DNA of 64,000 nucleotides from Prorocentrum cordatum. Lineage: Eukaryota; Sar; Dinophyceae; Prorocentrales; Prorocentraceae. The position numbers and the translations under genes are program-made. Where the stretch lies: positions 1,252,579-1,316,578 of the forward strand of contig CAUYUJ010015504.1 in NCBI GenBank assembly GCA_963575745.1, read 5' to 3'. This document shows, in pieces, positions 41,985-50,709 of the stretch. The first letter of the stretch is position 1. The number at the start of each line of letters is the position of its first letter. The notes below the pieces were generated by a model, which saw nothing but the letters and a program-made list of their open reading frames with translations, ran no database searches and was not told where the DNA came from.

Positions 41985-42515
41985 GTCTTCCTCTTCCTCC
42001 TCCTCCTCCTCCTCCTCCTCCTCTTCTCCTCCTCCTCCTTCTCCTCCTCCTCCTCCTCTCTCCTCTCTCCTCCCTCCTCCTCCCTCCTCCCTCCTCCTCC
42101 CTCCTCCTCCTGCTCCTCCTCCTGCTTCTCCTCTACCTCCTCCTCCTCCTCTTTTCATCCTCCTCCTCCTCCTCCTCGTCCTCCTCCTCCTCCAACTCCT
42201 CCTCTGCCTCCTCCTCCTCCTCCTCCTCCCTCCCTCCTCCTTTTCCCTCCTCCCTGCGTGGGTGCCACCTCCGCCTCCTCTTCCTCACTATCCCCCCTCC
42301 TCCTCCTCCTTCTCGTCCTGCTCCCCGCTCTTCGCGCTTCCTCCTCCTCCTCCTCTTCCTCCTCCTCCGCCTCCTCCTTCTCCTCCTCCCGTTCCTCCTC
42401 CTCCTCCTCCTCCTCCTCCTCCTCCTCCTCCTCCTCCTCCTCCTCCTCCTCCTCCTCCTCCTCCTCCCTCCTCCTTCTCCTCTACCTCCTCCTCCTCCTC
42501 CTCCTCCTCGAGGGC
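41985..42515. repeat. Long (CTC)n microsatellite, interrupted
   Basis: About 530 bases of CTC-type triplets, most regular at about 42400-42465. All frames are open (Pro, Ser, Leu, Arg, Gly, Glu), so long frames here are not evidence of genes. Confidence 0.95.
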
Positions 42516-43180
42516 ACGCGGGCATAGATCGATACCTCAACGCAGAAATCGCTGGCGCCAGACCGTCCTTCGGATCAAGGGGCTCTCGCCCCTGATCTCG
42601 CCCCATGCCAAAAACAAGCCCATCCACCTAGGACCCCCCCTGTAGGCCCAGGATCGAGCATCCAGATCCTTGTTCTGTGTGGCGCCGTTGCTCGGCTCCA
42701 ACCTTCCTGCCTGCCACCGCCTGATCTCCCTGCCGCTCCCTGGCAGCTGCTCCCGGGGCCCGCACCAGTACCAAAAGCCTATCACCATTAAGCAGAGGAG
42801 AAACACGCCGAGGATCATACGACCTGCTCGGAAGAGGAGAGATGAAGAGGAGGGGAGGAGGATGCGCAGGCTGTGGGAGCGTGAGCAAGTGCAAGACAAA
42901 ATGAGGGCGGGAATGGGAGTATGACCAGCCAGACAGAAGCAGGAGAGGGACTGGGGGGGGGAGGAGCAGGTCGGGGGGACGCAGAGGTGAGGTCGGGACA
43001 GAGGTGGGGTTAGAGGAACACCGCTCCACACGGCCTCCTGGAAGAAGGAGATGCAAGCATCCAAATTGGCTCGCTCCCCAATCACACCCTCGGCGATCCC
43101 CGCTTCTTGCGCTCCCGGGCCTCCAGATGCCCCGAGCCGACGGAACACTGGACCTTCATGACCTTTCTCGCGGCTTCCCA
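42516..43180. other. Unassigned spacer
   Basis: Overlapping frames on both strands and a short purine-rich stretch at 42826-42980. No supported gene. Confidence 0.4.
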
Positions 43181-43184
43181 GAAT

Positions 43185-43358
43185 GAAGGGGAACTGGGAC
43201 ACACAAACAAATAGACACAAATCACCAGATTCCCCATATGTTTCAATATGTTCTGGGTTTTTGCCTTTCCCCCCACTTCCCATATCTTCCCATATTTTCT
43301 GGGGAGTCGACGATCAATGGTGTTTGTGTGTGTGTGTGTGTGTGTTTCCCCTCCCTAC
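43185..43358 (+). repeat. 165-bp dispersed element, copy C
   Basis: GAAGGGGAACTGGGACACAC, then AAATAGACACAAAT, CCCCACTTCCCATATCTTCC, GGGGAGTCGACGATCAATGG and an expanded (TG)n run (43323-43345), ending TTTCCCCTCCCTACAG. The (TG)n expansion is within the usual TGTGTCTGTGTG block. Confidence 0.85.
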
Positions 43359-43476
43359 AGAAGGTCTGGGCCCTGGGCTCGGAGGCCTGGGCCTGCGGAT
43401 CGGTGCAGGCCGCGGCAGGAGCGAAGGGCGCGCGTGTCCACAGCCCATGGGTTGCTAGACTCTGCCCCGAAAAGGT

Positions 43477-44012
43477 GAAGGGGCCCTGGGACACACACAT
43501 AAATACACACAAATTCGCCGGCCCAACGGGCCAGAGGCGTGCTAAGATCTCCGGTAACTTGTTAACAATATTTCTAGTTCGCGCGCGCGCGGAGCGGCCC
43601 CTGGGGGCCCCCGGACGAAAAGTACCCCGGCAAGGTCCCGAGAGAAGCCCGGGAGAAGCCACCAGACCACTCCAGGGGAGGGTATTTTTCGACACCCCTC
43701 ACGAGGATCGTGGCCTCCGAGGGGGGAGCCGCAATCGACTACCCCCAAGAGCCCCCCAAGAGGCCCTGGGGGCCTCCAAAACGCCGCCAAGGAGCCCCAA
43801 GAGACTCCCAAGAGGTCCCCAAGAGGCCCCCAAGAGGCCCTAAAGAGGGCTCCAGGGCCGGCGGCATGAGCGAAGCGATTAAATAAAATGATCCCCCATA
43901 TTTTCTCATATTTTCTGGGGTTTTGTCTTCCCCCCCCACTTCCCACATTTTTCCATATTTTCCGGGGGATCGACGATTAATTGTGTCTGTGCGTTTTTCC
44001 CCTCCTGAAAAG
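43477..44012 (+). repeat. 165-bp dispersed element, copy D, split by an insertion of about 350 bp
   Basis: The 5' end (GAAGGGGCCCTGGGACACAC, then AAATACACACAAATT, 43477-43515) stops abruptly. The matching 3' part (CCCCCATATTTTCTCATATT through GATCGACGATTAATTGTGTC to TTTTTCCCCTCCTGA, about 43885-44012) resumes after intervening DNA. The insert carries GC-rich sequence and a short CCAAGAGGCCCCCAAGAGGC array (43740-43860). Confidence 0.7.
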
Positions 44013-44109
44013 GGGAAGAGAAGAGGAACGCCCGGCCACTGAACCCCACCACGGTGTGACTAGCACAGTAGCGCGAAGCATCTTGCACCACAGAAAAGAC
44101 CCGATCAGT

Positions 44110-44350
44110 GGATGGTTCGAAACTTAGTGATATGGATATCGAGATCGAACGTGAGATCGTTAGTCGGACCGATAATAAGGCCGATCGTGAGACCGATAGT
44201 GAAGTCGGTTCGGTGAGATCGATAATGATATCGATCGTGACATCGCTCGTGCGATCTATAGTGTGATATTGATTATGACATCGATAGTGAAATCGATAAT
44301 GAGATCGCTAGTGAGATCGATAACGAGGTGGGTAATGAGATCGATAGTGA
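44110..44350. repeat. 12-mer satellite AGTGAGATCGAT, minus sense of the 52.6-kb array
   Basis: Degenerate tandem copies of GAGATCGATAGT/GAAATCGATAATG. The word is the reverse complement of ATCGATCTCACT, which dominates 52600-53480. Confidence 0.8.
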
Positions 44351-45300
44351 GACCGATCGAAAAGAAGATCGAATAAGAACCCAGGAACCCAAAGACCCGG
44401 GAACCCCGCCGCCCACCGAAATCGGCCTGGAACCAACAACCAGGAACCAAGGAACCCAGAGCCGGCAACGCGGAAATGAGGCCGCCCACCGAACTCGGCC
44501 GGGAACTTTCACCAAATCTTTCAAAATCAGCTAGGACCCCTTCAGTGCAAGAACTGTTTGGGGGAAGATACCTTATGGAAGGGCAGTGAACAGGAGGGTG
44601 GAGAAAAGGTGCATCTGTCGTGCACCTTCGGGGCCCCACGGGTCCCCTTTTGGGGCCCCTCAGGGCCACCCTTGTCCACCGCCCCCCCCGTTGATCACCC
44701 CCCATTGCGAAACGCCCGAGAAATGTCTACTCTGGCTTTGCCGCGCAAGACAACCACGCTTCGTGGACCAAGCCGTGCTCAACGGGTAGACGCAGGGGGA
44801 GCCAAGAAAAATACCGATGCCGCTGCTCCACGGACCTCCCCGGGGTTGCGTTCGGATCACATGTCGAAGCAAACCCAGCGGTGGCGACGAGGGCGTCCAG
44901 GGAGGCCCAGAAACGCGAAACCCGGGCAAGGGTAGCGGCATCAGCACAGGCACCGTGCTTACAGTGCAGGAGCGCAGAAGAAGGAACGCGAAGGGGCTTT
45001 CCCGGCCACGACGATCCTTTGCCACGAATGTGTTCTCTACGGCCTGGATCGAGGGAACGGCCCCCCCCAAAAAACAGAGCTCCTCCTGAGCCCCATGTGG
45101 TCCTACTTCAGCGTGTTGACTGTACCTGTCCTCATCTGGGTCGCAATCCCGTCCTGGGCCGTCCCGTCGACCCACGAGCCTGTTCGGCGGTCCGTCCTGG
45201 CCAGGATTTCGGTGCGAGCCCCGTGGGGGCACGACGGCATTCAGAAACCTCCAGGAACCATGGAGCCGAGAACGAAAATGCACAAATTGGTGAGGGCAAT
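44351..45300. other. Unassigned stretch
   Basis: Begins with a CCCAGGAACCCAAAGACC/GGAACCAACAACCAGG-type repetitive segment (44379-44460). The rest holds overlapping frames without family features. It may include the 5' flank or untranslated part of the retrotransposon remnants downstream, but nothing shows this directly. Confidence 0.35.
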
Positions 45301-45329
45301 CAGACATGGTGTCCGCCTCACTCCCTTCC

Positions 45330-45427
45330 TCCTCCTCTCCTCCTCCTCCTCCTCCTCCTCCAGCTCCTCGTCCTCCTCCTTCACGTCCTCCTCGTCCTTC
45401 TCCTCCTTCTCCCCTTCCGCCTCCTCC

Positions 45428-45470
<43 letters not shown>
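45330..45470. repeat. CTC microsatellite and (CGT)13 tract
   Basis: CTCCTCCT runs (45330-45420) followed by uninterrupted CGT triplets (45430-45468). Confidence 0.95.
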
Positions 45471-45471
<1 letters not shown>

Positions 45472-45570
45472 CCTCCTCCCCCTCGGGGCCACTTTCCTGC
45501 TAATCTTGAAGTTTTTCATCCTCGTGGACCTCAGGATTGCGAGGATCAGCCTGCGGCGCCCAAGTGGGAC

Positions 45571-45780
45571 ATGACGGCCCTCGTGGCGGCGGCAAAGAAG
45601 GGCGACCAGCGCATCGACTTCACCAACGGCATCGCCCAGTGGATGACTGATCACTCCGACGAGCTCACGGCGGCGCGCGACCAGGACGCCCCCGACCAAA
45701 CCTTCGAGCTTCTCGAGAGCTGCATGGTCGAGGTTGGCTCCGAGAATTTCACCAAGCCTACGGACATCCCCGACGAGTAA
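45571..45780 (+). pseudogene. Coding-like segment, possibly retrotransposon inter-domain region
   Basis: From ATG at 45571 to TAA at 45778-45780 the frame encodes MTALVAAAKKGDQRIDFTNG, IAQWMTDHSDELTAARDQDA, PDQTFELLESCMVEVGSENF and a short acidic end. The composition is that of a real helical protein. It lies on the same strand about 660 bases upstream of the reverse transcriptase remnant, where a LINE would have the linker between endonuclease and reverse transcriptase, so I infer it is part of the same element. It could instead be an independent exon. The frame continues open upstream through the CTC/CGT microsatellite, so the Met start is arbitrary. Confidence 0.4.
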
Positions 45781-46435
45781 GCGCACTGGGCGAAGTTACG
45801 ACGCGACCTGCTCCAACCCCAGAGTCGACACGCGCGCCTCGCGCGCGACTGCTGACGACGAGGCGCCGGCGCGCGTGGAGCAGGACCTTCCGGAGCTATC
45901 CCAACGCCCTCGCGTTCTTCGACGTGGGCATGCTCGTGCGGTCCGGGGGCCCTGCGTCCAAGCCGCTCACGGCGCGTGGGCCCGGCGGAACCTGTGCGAG
46001 GCAATGGGATGAGCCCGCCGCGCGGCCGGTTGTCGCTTCTCAGCCAAAAAGCGGGGCGGCCGGCGCTTGAGCGGCACCCCCATCTCCCATGCCGACTGGC
46101 TCGCAGTCTGGGCGCCTCCTGGCGGCGACGGGGGGGGTGCAGGTTAGCCTGATTGGCCCCGCCGCTTGGCGTGCCACTCGGGATGGCATGGGCTTGGGCG
46201 CGACCTCTGACATCGCTCGCCACGAGGATCGGCCCCGAGAGCTGGGGCATCAAGACGTCAGCCGCCTTCGCAGATGCGTTCGTCGCGCCCCGTAGCGCCG
46301 GGTGGCGACGGAGGGATCTGCCCCGCTGAAGCTCTGGTGGCAGCTACTTCACCCCGATCGAGGCACGCAGCGCCAGCGCCCTGGTTTCGGAGCCCCTCGA
46401 GTCCCTGAGGGGCCCACGCAGTTCCTAGAGACCCG
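45781..46435. other. Spacer between coding-like segment and reverse transcriptase
   Basis: No motif recognised. Plus-strand phases run on with stops and shifts; plausibly decayed linker of the same retrotransposon. Confidence 0.35.
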
Positions 46436-46439
46436 CCTG

Positions 46440-47500
46440 GACGGGGCGATGAAGATTATAATTTCAGATTTGACACCTTTGCAGTGGGACGTGCGTCAGG
46501 GATGTGCTTTACGCGAGTCGGCCAAGCCTGGGCCCAGAGGCAAGAGGGTGGCCCACGTGCCGCCAGTGGTGGGAACATCATTTGTTTCGCGCATTTGTTT
46601 CCCAATGAACTGCCCACCGAAGATTACGGATCTCAACGTAATCGTCGCCGGGAAAAGGCCATCATGGCCTCGCAGGCGATGGGCTGGAGACTTCGACGGG
46701 CGGGGTGGAGTTCCGGAGCCGGTCTGAAGGATGTGAGTAACACTTTCGGAAGTTCTAGCTGGGTGGCCATGCGCCACGCCATATCTGCCCTTGCGCAGCC
46801 CGGGCATGCTGCCCTCTGTAGAAAGAAGTATCGTGACGCGGTCGTCCTACTTCACAGTGACTCAGGGGATCTGGCAGTCAAAACAAGAAAGGGAAAAGTG
46901 ACGGAGCCCATTCAGGGTGGCCGCTTTTCCACGACGTTCAGTCGCCCTGCGCAGAAGTGGACGGACGCCCTTCGCGAGGCAGACCCGTCGCTCAAGCTCT
47001 TACGCGCTGAATGGGACGACCAAGAGGTCGGCCTTAGCCTGTTCAGGTGCGCTGATGACCTCTACCGCTACACCCCCATTGCCCTCGTGGGCCTTTTCTA
47101 ACCAAGCTAAAATATTCAGATGATTGTTTCGACTCCATCCTCCAGGACTACGGTCGTGCACAAAACCGAGACGAACAGGAAGTGGCGGTGTGGATCGAAG
47201 GGGGGAGGGCCCTGTCCTGCAAAATGTGGCTCCGCGGGCCTGGACGTGCCCTTTCACTCTGGGGCGCTCGCGGAGGAGGTGAGATATCCTGGGCCCCACA
47301 CCTCGATGTCCCAGGCGTCCAGTCAGGAGGCTGCCCGACGGCATCAGGCAGTCCGGTCCACCTTCTATTCGTTGGGCGGCTTTTGGTCTCTGCGATCGCC
47401 GTGGAAGTTTACGCGTTCATGCTTCTCTGTCGTTGGTTCAGAATTCAGCGCTCTGCGGCCTGGAGGCCTTCTTCTTGATTACCAGGCAGCAACGTGCCCG
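46440..47500 (+). pseudogene. Non-LTR retrotransposon reverse transcriptase, frameshifted
   Basis: The frame 46484-47101 encodes GLKDVSNTFGSSSWVAMRHA, KKYRDAVVLLHSDSGDLAVK, TRKGKVTEPIQGGRFSTTFS and LSLFRCADDLYRYTPI. This is the order of LINE palm motifs: the first catalytic-Asp block, the G...G...QG segment, and ADD, where the usual F/YADD has become CADD. Stops at 47099 and 47108 end this phase. The +1 phase continues as SDDCFDSILQDYGRAQNRDE; then from about 47280 the original phase resumes with EVRYPGPHTSMSQASSQEAA, RRHQAVRSTFYSLGGFWSLR and SPWKFTRSCFSVVGSEFSAL, which matches the post-palm Y.GP.....E..RR..A region. Stops and frameshifts mean it is not functional now. Confidence 0.75.
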
Positions 47501-47935
47501 ACCCGACGTCGCGGCGGGCATCACGCTCGCGCGGCGATGCGCGGCAGGGCTGGCTGGAAGACCGAGTCTGGAGCGACCCGCGCCCTGGTGACAAGAGGAG
47601 TTCCCAAGCATTGGCACATCGGCGAGTCGCGCGGCGAGCTTGGGACCCGTCGCTTAAACTGGTACAAAGTCTGGCCCCGCCACCCCTCCGACTTCGCAAA
47701 GGGAGAGAATCCTCGAGGATAACAAGTAGTTGTTGTTGTTGTTCTTCGTCTTTTTTGGGGGGTCCTTGATCACCGCCGTCGCGCCTCCAGTCTGCCTCCT
47801 TGATCAAGCTGTCTTAGACGGCCGTTTCCAGCTGCTCTCCGCCCTCTTCGGGCCCGCGCCTTCCGAGTTTGGGCCTGCCCCCCTGGTCGACGGCGCGCTC
47901 GCCTCTGCGGCCCGCCCGCGGGCCCGGCGAGCTGT

Positions 47936-48070
47936 TGCAGACCTTCAGCGGGCTCGGGGGCTCCTTCCAGGCCACGAAGGCCTCTTGGGATCTAGGGCCC
48001 GACGAGATGTTGCAGTGGGCTCGGGGGCCCCCTCCAGGCCACGGAGGCCTCCTGGGATCTATCGCGGTTC
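47936..48070. repeat. Tandem duplication of about 66-75 bp
   Basis: GTTGCAGACCTTCAGCGGGC, CCTTCCAGGCCACGAAGGCC, TCTTGGGATCTA is followed by GTTGCAGTGGGCTCGGGGGC, CCCTCCAGGCCACGGAGGCC, TCCTGGGATCTA. It lies inside the plus-strand frame that leads into the zinc-finger segment. Confidence 0.85.
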
Positions 48071-48109
48071 GCCCTGGTCTCCTCTGGGATTCAGAGGCCC
48101 AGACCGACT

Positions 48110-48345
48110 TCGAGAAGATCGGCCTCGCGGCGGCTCGATCGAGCGCGTTCGGCGCACGCTTCGCGCCCTCCGACTACGCGGACGCAGCCCCCGAGGCCCA
48201 CCCCAGAGAAATCGCGGAACCCGGGGCGCCCCAGTTCGTCTGTCGGGCTGAAGGCTGCGGGAAACGTTTCACTACCAAAAGAGGCTCACGGCACACATGA
48301 TATCAAAACGTGACTGTGGATATCTTTGCCGTGTTCTGACCCCCG
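48110..48345 (+). pseudogene. C2H2-type zinc finger segment of retrotransposon C-terminus, frameshifted
   Basis: The frame at 48110-48300 encodes TDFEKIGLAAARSSAFGARF and PQFVCRAEGCGKRFTTKRG, then stops. A one-base phase change resumes as LTAHMISKRDCGY. Together they give C-x4-C, a GKRFTTKR core, and an LTAH histidine arm, the layout of a C2H2-like finger. A finger of this kind after the reverse transcriptase is consistent with the C-terminal part of the same LINE. I cannot show it is one continuous element. Confidence 0.5.
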
Positions 48346-48417
48346 TGCAATGCGTGCATCTGCTGTCGGGATGTCTTTTGGGGCAGGGCTTGGGCAGCTC
48401 GGCGCCTGGCATTAGCA

Positions 48418-48816
48418 GTGCCGCGGGGACACTGTCGTTTCGGTGGGGGTGGGGCGCTTCGACCTCTGGTGCCCCCCTCGCCCCTGCAGTGTTCCCCCTA
48501 TGCGAGATCGAGGAGGCGTCGGACTTGGACGACTTGTGCCGCCACCTACGCAGCCATCTTCCTGGCCCGGCCCTCCCTCGGCATCACCGGCGCCCCGCGG
48601 GCGCCCCTCGCGTCGCTCCCGGCAATAGCGGATGTGGCGGCGGCGAGCTGGATGCAAGGGCCTTCGGCGACTCATAAGCGTGGAGCAGATGGGGCCCACG
48701 GCTCGGCGCCGCCAGCCAAGCAGGCCGCCAAAGGGAAGAAGAAGGAGAAGAAAGGCGACCTCCACAACGTCGTGCTGAAGGTGGTCGCCAAGCAATGCCT
48801 CAACGACGCGCGTTAG
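48418..48816 (+). pseudogene. Lys-rich open frame, retrotransposon-associated (tentative)
   Basis: The last 70 residues encode SWMQGPSATHKRGADGAHGS, PPAKQAAKGKKKEKKGDLHN and VVLKVVAKQCLNDAR before a TAG stop; if the stop is read through, the same phase continues LANLAGTVFQTLDAAESENT. The Lys-rich run followed by a helical L..V.K..L..AR..A segment resembles the N-terminal part of retrotransposon-associated open frames that I recall in dinoflagellates. No catalytic domain. The start at 48418 is not supported, and the 5' half looks out of phase. Confidence 0.35.
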
Positions 48817-49153
48817 CTGGCCAACCTCGCGGGCACGGTCTTTCAGACCTTAGATGCGGCGGAGTCCGAGAACACGGAGGTCTGGGCATGATTGCCGGCC
48901 TCCGCTTAGAGCGGAGGTCTGGGCATGATTGCTGGCGCTGGGCCTGGGCACGATGGTCGATGTTGCTGTTTGGGCTCTGCGGGTTCGGGGGTATATGCGG
49001 CGAGGTTTTCGTTATCTTCTTTCGGAGTATGCACTCCACCGAGCGCTCAACGACTCGGAAGTTGAGTTGGGCCAGCCAGACTCCTAAATGCATCCTGGCG
49101 CGTGCCGCTACCGCGCAGGCTTTTGAGTTCGTGATTGTAGACGCGCTCTCCGT

Positions 49154-49170
49154 CGCCAGCGAGGAGCTCC
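49154..49170. repeat. Target-site duplication, 3' side of the retrogene
   Basis: CGCCAGCGAGGAGCTCC, identical to 49856-49872. Up to two following T residues could also belong to the duplication but cannot be told from the tail. Confidence 0.9.
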
Positions 49171-49179
49171 TTTTTTTTT
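49171..49179 (-). other. Poly(A) tail of the retrogene
   Basis: T9 on the plus strand, so A9 at the 3' end of the minus-strand copy. It abuts the target-site duplication directly. Confidence 0.85.
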
Positions 49180-49339
49180 CCTCCACACCCCGGCGCAGAG
49201 CCATGCTCCCATCGGTCTGTGCCGGCCTGGAGGTCCGAAAGAGCGCCGCTCCTCGAGGCGCTGCTGCAAGGCTGGCACAGCTGGCAGCGGGAGGCCCTGG
49301 AGGGGGCCACGGGCACAGCGGCGGGAAACCTCCCGCGGG

Positions 49340-49783
49340 CTAGTCTCCCAGGATGTTGGCGCCGATCGCCCAGCCAGGCCTGCCAGCAGCCACGGCCTCG
49401 GCGTACTTCTGCAGTGTGGCGCCCTCCATCAGGTCCTGCTCCTCGTCGCTCTTCGGGCTACTGCCCCACAGCCCGATGTCGAGCTCCTTCACGTCTGGCA
49501 TGCTCGCCAGAAGCTGCTGGACGAAACCCACCACGCGGTTGCCGTCGTTGTCGACGCGCGAGTAAACTTCCTGACCGCTGGTGTGCTTCATGATGACGCT
49601 CCTCCACTCGGCCGGATTTCCTCCTTCTCTTAGGGTCACGAGGACCTCCGACTCGGAGGACCTTTGCTCCGCGCCCAGCGCCAGGTCGGCATGGATGTGC
49701 CTGGTCCCGCTGGCCCGGCTGGCGGCGGCTGTCGTCACGGCGGCGGCAACGACGGCCCGTCTGAGCAGGCTCCAGGGGCGCAT
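49340..49783 (-). CDS. Hypothetical protein with hydrophobic N-terminus (retrogene copy)
   Basis: This encodes 147 residues from ATG at 49783 to TAG at 49342-49340. The frame is open further upstream to 49885, but that part lies inside the spliced leader and the flanking target repeat; 49783 is the first ATG in this frame after the leader. The N-terminus MRPWSLLRRAVVAAAVTTAA is basic then hydrophobic and ends in small residues (ASRASG), which fits a signal peptide, signal anchor or plastid-type leader. The rest is hydrophilic and balanced: SESEVLVTLREGGNPAEWRS, GQEVYSRVDNDGNRVVGFVQ, QLLASMPDVKELDIGLWGSS, ATLQKYAEAVAAGRPGWAIG. I recognise no family or catalytic motif. It has no intron, as expected of a retrocopy. 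Whether it is transcribed is unknown, since the copy brings its leader but no promoter. It is the best-supported coding sequence in the window. Confidence 0.75.
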   Translation of the reverse strand: MRPWSLLRRAVVAAAVTTAAASRASGTRHIHADLALGAEQRSSESEVLVTLREGGNPAEWRSVIMKHTSGQEVYSRVDNDGNRVVGFVQQLLASMPDVKELDIGLWGSSPKSDEEQDLMEGATLQKYAEAVAAGRPGWAIGANILGD

Positions 49784-49833
49784 CGCACGGACCGGTGGCA
49801 GGCGCCCCAGCTCTGGAACCCGCGCGGGAGGCG

Positions 49834-49855
49834 CTTGAGCCAAAATGGCTACGGA
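49834..49855 (-). other. Dinoflagellate spliced leader sequence, exact 22-nt match
   Basis: On the minus strand this reads T, CCGTAGCCATTTTGGCTCAA, G, identical to the 22-nt leader (D-CCGTAGCC...) added by trans-splicing to dinoflagellate nuclear mRNAs. It is at the 5' end of the retrogene and directly adjoins the target-site duplication. A chance 22-nt match in 64 kb is effectively excluded. Confidence 0.97.
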
Positions 49856-49872
49856 CGCCAGCGAGGAGCTCC
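49856..49872. repeat. Target-site duplication, 5' side of the retrogene
   Basis: CGCCAGCGAGGAGCTCC, identical to 49154-49170, and contiguous with the first base of the spliced leader. Confidence 0.9.
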
Positions 49873-50289
49873 TTGGGCCGTTCATTGCTGGCGCTGTTTT
49901 GACGGGGACAATGCGGCTGACGGGGCGGCCCTGCTGACGCTGCGGGGCGCCATGGCTAAGTTTTCACACAGTCACTCTCGGTTTGCACCGAGTACCACAC
50001 CCAACGCTTCGGCTACTGCACAAGCTTTTGAATTGGGGCGCCCGTGACCTTTCCCCGTATTCCCTCCACCAATTCATGCAACGTGGTGTTTGTAGACACG
50101 CTCTCCGTCGCCAACAAGAAGCTCCTTGGGCTGTTCATTGCCGGCGCTGTTTCGGCGAAGACTATGCGGCAGACGGGACGGCCCTGCTCACGCTGCAGGG
50201 CGTCGTGGCCAAATTCTCAGATAGTCATTCGCGGTTTGCACCGAGTGCCACATCCTACGCTTCAACATTGCACGTGTTTTGATTCCGAT

Positions 50290-50535
50290 CCCACGAGTAA
50301 CTGTGAAGTCGGGTTGGGTCACCTTCGACATATCGCAAAAGCAACGTCAACGTTCTGAGCTGATGGATGTGGCTTGCGAGCTGAGAGTCGACTCCTCAGG
50401 CAGAACCTCGACCAAATGCTCAACGTTGCTTCTGAGTTTCATTTTGTGGGGAAGGTCCTTGTTACGGCCGCTCCACTCGCCATCATCACCAGTCCGAGAA
50501 CACGATCGCCAGGATCTTGATCGACGCAGGCATCA
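50290..50535. other. Unassigned spacer
   Basis: No gene or repeat recognised between the duplicated target and the next 165-bp element. Confidence 0.5.
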
Positions 50536-50537
50536 AT

Positions 50538-50707
50538 GAAGGGGCCCCAGGACACACAAATAAATACACACAAATAACAATATTCCCCATATTCTCCTAT
50601 ATTTTCTGGGTTTCTGTCTTCCCCCCCACTTCCCATCTTTTCCCATATTGTCCTATATTTTCCTGGGAATCGACGATTCATTGTGTCTGTGTGCTTCTTT
50701 CCCTCCC
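50538..50707 (+). repeat. 165-bp dispersed element, copy E
   Basis: GAAGGGGCCCCAGGACACAC, AAATAAATACACACAAATAA, CCCCACTTCCCATCTTTTCC, TGGGAATCGACGATTCATTG and a TTCTTTCCCTCCC end. One of the most complete copies. Confidence 0.88.
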
Positions 50708-50709
50708 AA

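Larger units (their letters stand above)
49171..49855 (-). mobile_element. Processed retrogene: spliced leader, coding sequence, A-tail, target-site duplication
   Basis: Read on the minus strand, the insertion starts at 49855 with a full spliced leader, then about 50 nt of 5' leader, an intact 147-codon frame (49783-49340), about 160 nt of 3' untranslated sequence and nine A residues (49179-49171). It is bounded by a 17-bp direct repeat (49154-49170 and 49856-49872). These are the marks of LINE-type target-primed reverse transcription of a mature trans-spliced, polyadenylated mRNA. The intact leader including its first base shows a full-length copy. The perfect duplication and intact frame suggest a recent event. 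Confidence 0.92.
49080..50281. repeat. Roughly 240-bp duplicated target sequence, one copy split by the retrogene
   Basis: Copy 1 is 49080-49170 joined to 49873-50040; copy 2 is about 50028-50281. Both share GTAGACNCGCTCTCCGTCGC, then a variable GCCAGCGAGGAGCTCC/GCCAACAAGAAGCTCC block, CTTGGGCNGTTCATTGCNGG, CGCTGTTT, ATGCGGC and TCTCGGTTTGCACCGAGT-type words. Copy 2 runs straight across the point where the retrogene sits in copy 1. Frames in this repeat (for example LSVANKKLLGLFIAGAVSAK) are of unknown meaning. Confidence 0.85.

Noticed and set aside
41783-42645. Ser/Leu/Pro-rich 270-codon frames
   Set aside because: Translations of the (CTC)n microsatellite with short flanks.
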